Positions 1 through 11,296 of a stretch of 64,000 bases of DNA are shown piece by piece. The notes beneath the pieces were generated by a model that saw nothing but the letters and a program-made list of their open reading frames with translations, searched no databases and had not been told where the DNA came from. The stretch comes from Silene conica (lineage: Eukaryota > Streptophyta > Magnoliopsida > Caryophyllales > Caryophyllaceae). How positions within the stretch are numbered: position 1 is the first letter of the stretch; every line of letters starts with the position of its first letter. The translations under genes and the position numbers were made by a program. Location of the stretch: NCBI GenBank assembly GCA_029255685.2, contig CM055318.2, forward strand, positions 7,445,001 through 7,509,000, written 5' to 3'.

Positions 1-881
1 GTATCCATTTTATCTTACAAAATATCCGTCACAAACGATGATCCGTCGCAAGCAAGACTTACTAATTTACCATAAATCTCTTTGAAGACGGATATAATCG
101 TTTTAAGACTAAAATGAGTTAAATATAGTCCACTCGTATAGATAAGAAAAGTCTTTTTACAAATATCTAGACATTTTGTTTTTGTCTTATATATGAAATG
201 GTAAATATTTAGTTTATTTTATTTCAAACGGACATATTTAATTTGAAACAAGAATTTGTGCATTAATAGGGTAGAATAAAATAGAAGAAAAAAGGTAAAA
301 CGGGGTAGTAATAATAAAAGGCTGTTAAACAGTAACAGAGTAGTGGAACGCGGTAAGGATGACAGATAGCGAGAGTCGTTGAGAGAAGGCAAGGTAAATA
401 CGGAGTATAAATAAAAGAAAAAAGTAGAATAGAAGTAATTAGTAAAGGTCAAAGTAATAGTAACAGGAGTCTACGTCTTACGTAGCCGTATTTTTGGCAG
501 TAGTAGGAATATTATCACCAGGCCACCACACCTAATCTAATTATCTATCTATATTTTCTGTCCTTCTAAACTTACACCTGCCTTTTCTGTATTTACTTTT
601 CTTTTACACTTTCTCTCTACACAATTTCGCATTCGCAATCCACTCTTTTGATAGCAAATTGAACGACTTAAAGTATAACTATTTTTATGCGGAAATGTGA
701 TCATTATTTGATATTTAATACTTCTAGTATACTCCTTACCTCCTCCATACTACCACCTTACCTTTTCGCGTATATTTTATCGGTAAATATCAATTACGTA
801 CTTGCAAAATTATAAATATTATATATTTTTAATATACTCGCAAAGACGAATCAAACAATAATACTCTGTACAGGATTTCAC
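1..881. other. AT-rich intergenic DNA, no gene seen
   Basis: No coding region with similarity to a known family was recognised on either strand. The first 70 bases carry the 'atccgtcacaa' / 'atccgtcgcaag' motifs that recur elsewhere in the window (18.9, 24.5, 35.8 and 47.7 kb) and probably belong to a dispersed repeat family. A short open frame on the minus strand near 219-452 is low-complexity sequence and is not a credible gene. Confidence 0.5.
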
Positions 882-1191
882 CAGAGGCGTCCAATAATTT
901 TAGGAGGCCCGGTTCAAATTGCCAATTTGAGACCCCTAATAGGGCTTGTAAACAAATAATATTTTTTTAAAAAATAATAAAAATATAAAATTATTGAGAT
1001 TTTGCTACCAAAAGGAATCGAACCTTGGACAACACATTGAAAAGTAATGTTCAAACCACTACACCCAAGCATATTATACTAATTTAGTACAACAAAAAGT
1101 TAATGTACTTTAAGCATACTGAGTTTTGGGCCCCCAAAACTTTTGGGCCCCGGTTCTTAGAACATGTTGAACCCCTTGTTCGACGCCCCTG
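882..1191. mobile_element. hAT-type non-autonomous element (310 bp) with 8-bp TSD
   Basis: The element begins CAGAGGCGTCC and ends GACGCCCCTG, giving imperfect terminal inverted repeats of the CAGGGGCG class. It is flanked on both sides by the same 8 bases, GATTTCAC (874-881 and 1192-1199), the duplication size expected for hAT transposition. It has no transposase frame, so it must have been moved by an enzyme encoded elsewhere. On its minus strand it carries a tRNA-like pair of pol III boxes (see the separate entry). Interior bases near both ends are rich in 'gggcccc' runs. Confidence 0.85.
1014..1069 (-). other. tRNA-like pol III A/B boxes inside the hAT element
   Basis: On the minus strand the sequence GGTGTAGTGGTTTGA (about 1055-1069) resembles an internal pol III A box. 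The sequence GGTTCGATTCC (1014-1024) is an exact match to the B-box consensus GGTTCGANTCC. The spacing of about 30 nt is typical of a tRNA or tRNA-derived SINE. No complete cloverleaf was found, so this is probably a tRNA relic or captured SINE head, not a working tRNA gene. Confidence 0.5.
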
Positions 1192-2810
1192 GATTTCACA
1201 ATATTTTTACTTGTGTATTGAGGAAATGTTAAAATTAAATACTCACTTATAATTTTGGACAGAGTAAAAAGCGGTAGGATGAAATTGAATGAAATGTGTT
1301 ACTTAAAATATAATTAAATATTTTAAATTATACACGTAGAACTTAATACTTCCACCCGTTTACGTACTTATTTGATGTTTTTGGAAGACATTTCATTTAT
1401 ATTCACATCTATCTTCTTTAGTTCCCCCAAACTTAATTACCCGCCTTTTTTTTTCTTCTACTCGATTAATAATCATTCTAGTTTGTCTAGATCATTATAA
1501 GCTTACAACATAAATGTTCGATTGTCTTAATGTTTGACTGAATGGTTTCTTTGAGACCTTGATGTTTATTCAAAAAAGGAAGAAAAACAAAATGTAGTTC
1601 TTCTAGCCAACTTTTTTTAAAAATAAAAAATGAGGACGCTTAATTAATTGATCTAAATTCTAAAATTTCCTCTAAATTGAATCAAACTGTAATACTCACT
1701 CTAGACATCTATGTTCCCATCAGTTGAACAAAATACTTCTCATATTTATGCGGAGGGAGTATCTTGACCAAAACAAAACTAAACTAATCGCATGTAAACC
1801 CGAATTATAAAACGTGATGATATAGTTATTTGTGACACTACTATACATCCTACAAGATAAATAACAAGGAACCGTTTTAAGTCAACGCAACACTCACAAG
1901 TCACAACCGATTTAACCAATATCGAGTTTTAAGACCATTCTCAAGCAAGGTCATCAGGTCATGAGGGTGGTCATAACATTGTCTGATCATGGTTAGTGGG
2001 ATAATTAAGCTAGCTAGTTACTTGATGATCATTTTGCTAATTTGTGACCATATGATCAACCAAGGTCAATTTGTGACAACTATGTGGACAATTTTTATTG
2101 GTTCAAGAAATTAAAAAAATAAAATGATTGGTAAAAGAGATATTTTGGTGGGTAGAAAATGTGATAAATGATTAGAAACGTTGGAAAGTGAAAAAATGAT
2201 TGGGTTGATGACTTTTCTGGTTGGAAGGATGAAAGTAGGTCCAAGTAAATAAAGTGAGATTAAGAGTAAAATCGGGTCGCGACCTAATTATCGCGACCAG
2301 TGTTTGAAGATGGTCTAAGGAGACTTAAGTTGAGACGGTTTTAAGTGAAACGGAATTTTTAAAAAAAAAGGAGAAAAGAGGTGATATATAGATGGTGGGG
2401 AGGGTTGGGATTAAATATAGGCAGAAGAGAACAAAAAAAGATTGGAGAAGTGTAATGATTTGATAAGAAGAGAGGATCAGAAGCTCGTGATGAGAATTTT
2501 ACCCTTTGCAGGTTCTCTTCAGCGCCACTTCTGCCCAACCAAAGGAATTTCCCTCTCTCTCCTTTTCCCCTTTCTCTCCCTCTCGTGATCTGAAAATTCC
2601 TTTTTCCCTTTTTCTTTTTATTTATTTATTCCTAACCTACAGTCAACCCCCCCATTATATATTATTCTCATTCCTTGTACTAACCTTAGCTCACATCAAT
2701 ATCACTATTTTCTTATTATTTTCTTATTATATTATTCTATTATTATTCTCCGTATATAAGAATAAGATAAGCTTTACATACGACTACTAATAAAACTACA
2801 CGGTGCAAAA
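1192..2810. other. Upstream region and probable leader of the GARP gene
   Basis: No gene was recognised before the start codon at 2811. A fragment reading 'gcggagggagtat' near 1750 resembles one end of a Stowaway-type MITE, but no partner end was found. The 300 bases before the start codon are strongly pyrimidine-rich on the plus strand, typical of plant 5' untranslated leaders. No transcription start can be fixed from sequence alone. Confidence 0.4.
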
Positions 2811-5800
2811 ATGGAAACTTGTGGAGGTAGGAGTGCCAATAGCAATAAAAGCAGTGGAAATAGTTCTGGTTCTGCTTCTGCTTCTGCTGGTGGTACTGGT
2901 GGTGGTGGTGGTGTTCGACAGTATATTAGATCCAAAGTTCCTCGTTTAAGATGGACTCCTGATCTTCATCGTTGCTTTATTCATGCTATTGAACGTCTTG
3001 GTGGTCAACACAGTAAGTCGATAATATACAAGGTTGTGTACATCCGACCCCTTTTAAAAAGACGGGTTTTGTTTTTAATTTTTGGTTTTTTGTTTGTTTG
3101 TTTGTTTGAGTAGAGGCAACGCCAAAGCTTGTTCTTCAGCTCATGGATGTAAAAGGGCTTACAATTTCTCATGTCAAAAGTCATCTTCAGGTAATATTAA
3201 TATTAATATTTTATCACAAAAATTTCCGAGAGACGGTCTTTCAATACCATAATAATAGGTGAGCGATCAATGCTCACTTAATTAGTGAGAGATGGTGTCT
3301 CACGAGACCTACTCTTTATTTATTTTAGTACTTGTTCCGTTCCATTGAATTTTATACGTTTGGTTTGGTTAGTAAAAATTTATCCTAAAATTTATGTGAA
3401 CAGATGTATAGGAGCATGAAGACAGACTACATTAGGCAAGGTAAATAATTATAATTATAATCCAAGTTTATTTAATTTTTCACTAGATTGTGTAGTATGA
3501 AATGACAAAATTTACCTAAATAATGGTTTGGTTAAAAATGAATAATATTGGTAAGAAAAACATTGAATTATCATCATTTAAAATTAGTAAAATATGAAGG
3601 GACATGATTTGAGTAGGTGAAAATGGGTTGTATGATTTGATGATATAGTAATAAATAATGGGTATATAATATATAATATATTTAAGGGTTTTTAGGTTGG
3701 TTTCCTGAATTGGGTGTTGGAGATCAAAGATTTTGTGTTAAGATATCATATTCTTTTATGGTGACTTTTGATGTTGTTCACTTCATTTAATATCTCTCCC
3801 TATCATTTCTCCTTCACATTGATTCATACCCACTACCCAATACCCATACATACACAAAGGTTTTGTTCCGAAACTAGTCAAGGTCGACTAACATGAATCG
3901 TCTTATTATCGAGTTATCGTTCTTAGGTGACCGATAATTCTTCTTGTCTTAGGTTATTGATTAGATGGAAGAAAATGTTTGTAGGAAAAATAAGTTGAGA
4001 TTTCTCATCAACCCACAAATCTTGTTGATTTAGTGATTTGAGGTCGATTAATATGAATTTTCTGATCAAAATATCGCTTTTAGGTAAGGAAAATAAATAT
4101 GAAGTGAACAACACGAGTCTTCTTGTTTTAGTAATTTGAGGACGACTAACATGAGTCTTCTGATCAAAACATCGCTTTTAGGTTATTGATTGATGGTATG
4201 GAAAAAATGTTGCAAAGAAAAATAAGTTTGAAATTTCTCATCATCAACTCAAAAATCATTAATTAAAAGTCATGATTATTATTTATGTATGTTATTCTTA
4301 AAATTACTATAAAGTCTTGAATATTATAGTACAAGACATAGCTTGTGAACCAATGCAAACATGGGAAATGTAACAAGAAAAAGGAAATAAAAGTGCAAAA
4401 ATGACAAAGTTATTATTTGAAATGATATTAGTAATATGCATGACTTTTTGTGATCATTTGCTTTATTATTTACTTTCTAATATTATTATTTTATTTATTT
4501 TTATATTGTTTAGAAGACAAGAGTTTCACCCACAAAAGTAAACAAGCTTTTGAGAAGAAATATGATAATAATTCAACAAGTAACAACATTATTATTGAAG
4601 AAGAAGAAGAAAAGGAAGAAGAAGAAGAAAATGTTGTGGGGTTACATTTATCTTCTTCACCTAATACTACTTCAATTCTTCTTGATCATGAACCAACTAT
4701 TTCTTCACCCTTCCCTATAATTAAAAGGTTTGCCTTTTCTTTTACTCTTTTGTTTCTGGCTTAATTTCAGCTTATTTCAGTTTTGCTTAGCTGTATTTCG
4801 TTAAGTTTTATTTACGTTTAATCAATTATGTTCAATTAATCTCTTCAAAAAATTAAGTTTTAATTTAACTAAATTCACGTCACTTTAGTTCCATTCAATA
4901 TAGTTCAATTAATCTCAATTCAAATTAATTCAATTCAGCTGAAAGAATAGGGCCTTAATTGCTTAAGTATCGATAATTACTGCGTGAGACAGTCTTATCT
5001 TTGAGATGGTTATTAGACTCATTTATTAACAATAATACGGAATAGATGTATATTTTTTATACTGTTATAAAACCGTCTTATTTAAAATTTTGTAATTACT
5101 TAAATGTCTTTTCTTTTAAGTTGAGCCACATATCATAGATATAATAAGTCAAAACTAATTTTTTTGGAATATCTAGTTTGAAGTAGTCTTTGTTGGTTGG
5201 ACAGTGTTATTCAAACATTCTGATGGGATTTAATAGATGCTTGATAAGATGGATTTACATGTATGTATGTATATACTCATACAAATTTCAATGATACGTG
5301 TGAGATGTACCTATTGACCCTATGCATAGCATAACTAAATAACATGTACTTTTGGACAAAATAATTGAGGGTGTGAACTTGTAGTTTCACCAATAGAATT
5401 TCTCTCAAAACTAAACGGAAATTATTAAACGTTAACTACTTTTAGTTAAACGGATATGGGTAATTAGTATTTAGAAACGTATTTAGAAATGTATTTAGAT
5501 TCGAGTTAATTAGTCTCAAAAGGTATGATTTATCTTTTCAAACCCGCAAATAATATTTTGGTTAAAAATACTGTTAGATCAATTTTATTGCTGATAATAG
5601 GTTTCAGGTCTAAAAACTTTAAGCTAGCAAACATTTTGAATGGGGCATTCTCGTGTTTCAATAATTCAACGTAAACTTTTAGTCGAATGGAAATGATTTA
5701 TTAGGATTTAGAAATGTATAAATAATTTCGTTTTATAATGTTTATGGTGATGGATTTCGCGAATATTATTAAGGGTTAAAAATATCGTTAGATTAATTTT

Positions 5801-8530
5801 ATTGCTCATATAGATTTCAAAATAAAGACTTTAAACAAGCAAAAATAACATTTTGAATGCAATATTCTTGTGTTTCAATAATTCAACATTATATTCTTGC
5901 ATGCATTGATTGATTGTAGTACTATAATTGATACTTTATGAAATTTTTCTGAGCAAAGGGCAAAAATGGAAGAGAAAAACATAGAAAGGCAAGGAAGAAT
6001 GAGAGTAGTAATAAGTGAAGAGGAAGAAGAAAGTAATAAAAAGAGAAGAATAAATCCAAATGCAAATGCAAAGGATTGGTGGCATCAGAATCAGAGTAAT
6101 GATTACAAAAGTCAGCAAGAGTCAATGCATAATATAATTATGGGTGAGAATATTAATAACACTTCAACAGTTGGAACAAGAATCATGATGCTCAATAATC
6201 AAGATCATCATCATCATCATCATCATCATCCTAACATCAGATTGGATAATCAAGATGCAGTTACTGCTTCTGCTTCTGCTGCTGCAAGTAGTGGTCTTAG
6301 TTTTATCAGAGATTGGCAACAACAATTGCACCACCATCATCCTTCTTTCTCTCTTCTTAATCATCATAATCTTGCCTCTCATTTCCCTAATCTTCAGGTA
6401 ATTTCTTGTTTTGTTTAGTGTAAGACAATTATACATCGGTAGTGCCGTACCCAGAATCGATAAACAATAGTATTAGGTTCAAAACACGTAAAATTTTTGA
6501 GTCGAATAAACTTAACACTAAAAACGTCTATTGTGAGAATAAGAGTTGATTCAAGTGGTACTGGCTCTCTCACCCGCAACATAAGTATATTGTCTTGAAT
6601 CGGTAGGGTCTTCGGACCCCATTGTCCTCCATTGTCCTATATGTGGGTACTGGTACGCCACTGTATATTCACCTAATTGAAAAACCCGTATTTATTTAAA
6701 CTAATTTAAAATTCTTTTAACTATATGTATACTACGTTATCAATGTTTTGATTATGTTATGTTTTATAAACCCATTTTAAATATGTAATCATTTCATCTG
6801 TTTTAGTTACCTTTACTTGAGCATACATGAATTTATTTGCTTGTGAGAATGTTTTTACCTAATAAATTAACACTAACTCAAGTTTATGCAGATACGATAT
6901 AATTTTGTATTTCGAAATGTATATGTTAATCAATTTTGTCTTGCTTGATAAATGATTCATTAAACTAGGGTTACTAGGGTTATGACAAAAATAAGTTTTA
7001 GAGTAAATCTACCATGAATTAAGACACTTGTTAAGGGAAGACAAATTTTGTTTGCTTATAATGTGTGCACAAAAATGCTATGACAAGAATTAAGGAGAAA
7101 AAAACAAAATGGTTTCACATTTATTACATATAGATGTCTAAAAACCCAGTTCGGATCCTCTGTACCATTTTCGTGTCTTATCTCGTGTCTCATTACCTAA
7201 ATATACATACGTATTTTCAATTTTCTTATATACGTATCAAATGAAAAGATAACGGAACACGAAAATAGGACAGAAGATCGAGACTAGTGAAAACCATTTA
7301 GTAAAAAGGAAACTTTATTTTACTAGACAAATAGACTTTTTTGTTGAAATACAAGTGCTTTGGTAGAGATTTTCTGAGGTAGAATAATTTCTATTTCCAA
7401 CTTGTGGACCAATGTATGTACAATGGTAACACAGTTGGCCTTGGATATTTAATTTTTTAGTTCCCTATTTTAAATGTGTGTTGAATATGTACAGCATTTG
7501 TCTCTTATTAATCGGAAAATATAAGTAGTTAATTAACATTCTCTTACTAGAATGAAATTGGTTGGGGTGTTGTTGAGCTATTTTATTACGGTCTGTCTTG
7601 CCTGTGACGGTGATAAGTTTGTGACCTCTCACATCCTTCCGTATTTGCCCTTCTACTTGCCTCTTTCACTTGCCCTTTTATCTCACGTCACAAGCTTGTA
7701 ACGGATTTTGTTTGTCATAAATGAGAATTTGTGATTTTATTATCGATTTTTTGGAATTAAATAAATTCAGAAGTATTCTTAAATTTTTTAATATTTATCG
7801 AGATGTGATTGGAAAGGGATTAGGATAATCGTTGTATTATCCGTCCTATACGTTAAAATTACAAGCAGTTAGATGATGTTCCCGTTTGACTTTTCATGGT
7901 TTTTGGGTGAGGTGATACTTTGATTTCGTTTCTTTCCCCTTATCTATCATTATTTTTTGCAAAAAAATATTTTTATGAAACATTTCTTTGTAACTAATGC
8001 AGATAACTTTATATCTTATCGTAATTCATAGCTTTTTAAATATTTACGTTCAAAGTTTGCAAATTTTGACCTTAAGAATGGGAACATCATATAATAAAGG
8101 ATTTACAGAAAAAGTATAAATTACCCGAAATTGAGTATTTATATGTGGAAATGTTTGTAAAGTCTTTGATTAAGTATCTCATTTTGATGTCTTTGTATTA
8201 ATTAACATGGTGTAGGGTACGAGCACGACGTACGTCCAACCCGGAAATCAAGCTCAAGATCGGTACAACTTGGATGCAATCGAGACATCTATAAGGCGAA
8301 ACAAGGAGGCTGAGGCTGAGGTTGAGAAAGAGGTTGTATCATTATCTCTTTCACTACGACCAGTGTCGCCATTGTTAACCCAAAAGAGCAACAATAACTT
8401 GTCTTCAACCAACGTTAGTGAGATTAGCGAACAAGCGATTAGTTCATATTCTTCTTCGTCGACTTGGGATGAACATCGCCTACACCATCACGTCAATCTT
8501 GATCTATCTATTTCACTCTGTAGTACCTAA
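2811..8530 (+). CDS. GARP/G2-like MYB-family transcription factor with EAR motifs
   Basis: Six exons join in phase (2811-3012, 3114-3190, 3404-3440, 4514-4727, 5959-6397, 8216-8530) to give 427 residues. All introns are GT-AG. Residues about 43-99 form the single MYB-like GARP DNA-binding domain: RLRWTPDLH at the start and the hallmark SHLQMYR at 90-96. The middle is low-complexity: a Glu-rich tract, an eight-His run and a Ser/Ala stretch. The C-terminal part has LSLSL at 366-370 and LDLSISL at 418-424, which are EAR-type repression motifs, so it probably acts in the nucleus as a repressor. The closest relatives I recall are the Arabidopsis genes At1g14600 and At2g02060. It lacks the coiled-coil (LHEQLE) signature of the PHR1-type subgroup. 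Introns 3, 4 and 5 are long and contain repeats. The family assignment is firm; target genes are unknown. Confidence 0.93.
3940..4260. repeat. Imperfect direct repeats in GARP intron 3
   Basis: Two copies of a block beginning 'ttaggttattgatt' and running into 'aaaaataagtt..gatttctcatca' lie about 230 bases apart (about 3951 and 4181). A second block, 'ctgatcaaaa(t/c)atcgctttt', also occurs twice (about 4060 and 4160). The copies differ at several positions, so the duplication is old. No coding content was seen. Confidence 0.6.
5555..5895. repeat. Diverged tandem duplication in GARP intron 4
   Basis: A block of about 120 bases (about 5560-5680), containing 'ttttattgctgata' and 'gtgtttcaataattcaac', recurs at about 5776-5890 with scattered substitutions and small indels. 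It ends just before the exon-5 acceptor. This looks like an old segmental duplication inside the intron. Confidence 0.6.
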
Positions 8531-11296
8531 ATTAATTAGATTTTTTAATTTTTATTATTTGTATTTCTAGCTAATTAAACTACGGAATTATATTAGATTT
8601 AATTATATATATGAATCTAGAGTTAGCCTCGCGCTGTGTCCGGTTAGGGCAACAAGTTTTGCCGATATTCCTGTCCTCCCTCGTCGTGTTGATGAGCAGA
8701 GGATGTCAATAGATCGGGTTTTTTGCTTATGAAAACGAGTTTAAAACTCTTTATTCCCTGCCCATTACCGCGACTAGTAGCATTATTATGGACAATGTTA
8801 GGTCATATCGACTCTTGTGGTACAAATACGGTGCTTTATCCGGTTGACGGGACAATGGACAATGTTACGAACAGCAGCGAATGACGGATGAAGGTTGGCG
8901 ATGGTTTGATAGGATACTGTATTATGTATTTTCACATCTTTAGCATCAATTACAGTTACACTATTACTTTCTTCATCCAAAACATGTACTTATTTACGGT
9001 TGTGTGTTACTGTGTGATTTAATGTGACAAGATCAGTTAATTTTGTTCAATATTTACCCCATTATATGAATTCAACAATTTGAGTAGTAAGACAAATTTA
9101 CTTTCTTCAGGGTGAATTTTCTTCGTTCAATTTTAGAAGTAAGATGAATTGCCTCCAATAATCAATGTAATGTTTGAATGGATCGAAATAGTTTTGGTTT
9201 ATACGAAATGTCGGGGTGTGTAAATTTAGTCCGGATCGTAAAAATTAGGGATTATTAGATTCACAAATTGTTATTGAAGACGAAAGTATCCGTTTTAAGT
9301 TTAAAACGGGTTAAACTTAAAACGGGTTAAATAATAACTTATTTGTATAGATAAAACAAACATCTTTATGTTTCCTAAACTTTTTCATCTTATTGTAATA
9401 AATTTATAGCGGATCGAAAAAATAGACCTGGCCGGACTATTTGGTTTGGACCATATTCGGACCGAATTAATTTAGTCTGGTCATCGGTCCACAGTTTTTC
9501 AAGTTTCGATTTTTGGTACGGGCCGGTCCGAGGCTGGATAATTTAGGACGAGACCAAATGAACTAAATGTCATGATTTGTCCGCCTAATCATTAAAATAT
9601 TATGAAGCAAATTAACATTTTATTTTAAAAGACATTTTAAATTAGTATTGTCACAAATTTTCATTAAAAGAAGTTGTTTAGTCCGAATTATGAAGTAAAT
9701 TTAAATGTTTTTTATTTAGCGGAATTAAAATTTAATTATTGTATACAAAATGGTAAAAAACTAATTTATGTCCATTTCGGTCCAAGCACCAAATATTTCG
9801 GATTTGGTCCGATTAGAGACTGAAAGTTTTAGGTCCGTCTTCCAGTCTGATTCGATCCGGTCGGGTATTAGACCCCGATGTTCGACTCTAATTCAAACAA
9901 TGCCTAAAATACCAAAACCGTAGGTTTTTTTTTTTTTTGCAACAGCAAAAAAAAAAAAAAAAAAACGTAGTTATTGTAAGCAACTTTTCGAAAAACGTAG
10001 CAATATGATGCCATTTATTAACACTCCCGTTTCCTCCATTTTTTATATCCAAACATGCTAAATAGTCGGAAGTTCGTCTTCTTGTTCCAAAATGTGTCTT
10101 TTTTCCCTCGTGAGGGTATCAAAATTGGATAGTAGACTTATAGAAAGAGGTACAAAATATCGGTTCACAAATATGTGATATTCAATTTCTAAAACCAATG
10201 AGTTATACGAGAAATACACGATTGTCTTATAAACCGATATAAATAGTAATCCATCAACTTATAAACACGTCTTTCCACTCTACATTTATCGATATAAGAG
10301 TATAGGACGATACTCAATTACCTATGAAAAGAAATGTCGAATAAATATTCAACTACGGTAGTCCTTTGGTTTTGAGTTGGGGTCACCGCGATAATTATGT
10401 CAGAAACAAGGAATGACGGTTCAGATATAAACCACCTTGATGAGTTGATGTTGGTCTGGTTGCAAGGTTACATCAAGTACAACCCACGCTATTACTCGGC
10501 TCTGAGTTATTATTGTATAAATTTATGAGCCCAGTTGCCCAGTACACTGATTCTGCGTTAAATTGTTCATTCAATATATTTATTATTTCACCTTCTATGG
10601 CTAAAACTCACACAACTATTCAACCTTGTTGGTAATGGAGCTACTCATACGCGACCGCACAGTGTCCGTGGGCCAAAATTCAAGTAGGGCTCGACCCTAC
10701 CCCGCATTTGGATGGCCTTATTTGTTTACGGGTTGTTCCTTCCTTTGTACCCGGCTCATTCGACCCACAAAATAAGCTGATATGACAAGACATGTTCAGC
10801 CTGGTAACCAACTTGTCAGTGCGTCAGCATTTTCAAGTACGATCCAGCCTGTGTGCGGCCAAAGCCCGTGTTTGGTCACTAGAGTATTGCTAGACGAGTT
10901 CGATCAACAAATTAACATAATATTGCAATATTTTCATCCATGGGACTCATCGAAACACCTTTTCTCTCTACTTGCTGCTACAAAATCTTACCCATGCTAC
11001 TGGGTGTACACAGGAAATCTAAAATTCAAAAAAATTGATTCAACCGAGTTTCTAACACTTAATCGGTGTAATCAATATCAATTATGTACATGTATAGTTC
11101 TTCAGCAACTTATAATTAACAAGGTTTAAAGGTATGAAAAAGTCACGATAATTCCCCGGAGTCTTACAACCCGATTCCACATTTTTGACTTGTCCATGGC
11201 CGGTCTACTACCTAATGACAAGATAAGAAGCCATCTCCTAAGCGACTTAAATGATGGCCGATGGTGATAAAAACTACAAAATCTTTGGGGATTGTC
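8531..11296. other. Intergenic region between convergent GARP and THUMP genes
   Basis: The two flanking genes converge here, so the region holds both 3' untranslated ends. About 9416-9890 is low-complexity sequence rich in 'ggtccg'/'cggacc' words, like the bodies of hAT-type MITEs, but no clean ends or target duplication could be defined. A T-run followed eight bases later by an A-run (about 9928-9964) could form a hairpin. An open frame at 10782-11129 matches no family I know and is probably chance. Confidence 0.45.

Noticed and set aside
2811..3113. A single-exon 100-residue protein at the start of the GARP gene
   Set aside because: The conserved GARP domain continues after a GT-AG intron at 3013-3113, so the extra residues are intron translation.
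10782..11129. Plus-strand open frame of 115 codons between the GARP and THUMP genes
   Set aside because: The sequence matches no family, overlaps the probable 3' region of the THUMP gene, and shows no splice or codon pattern of a real gene.
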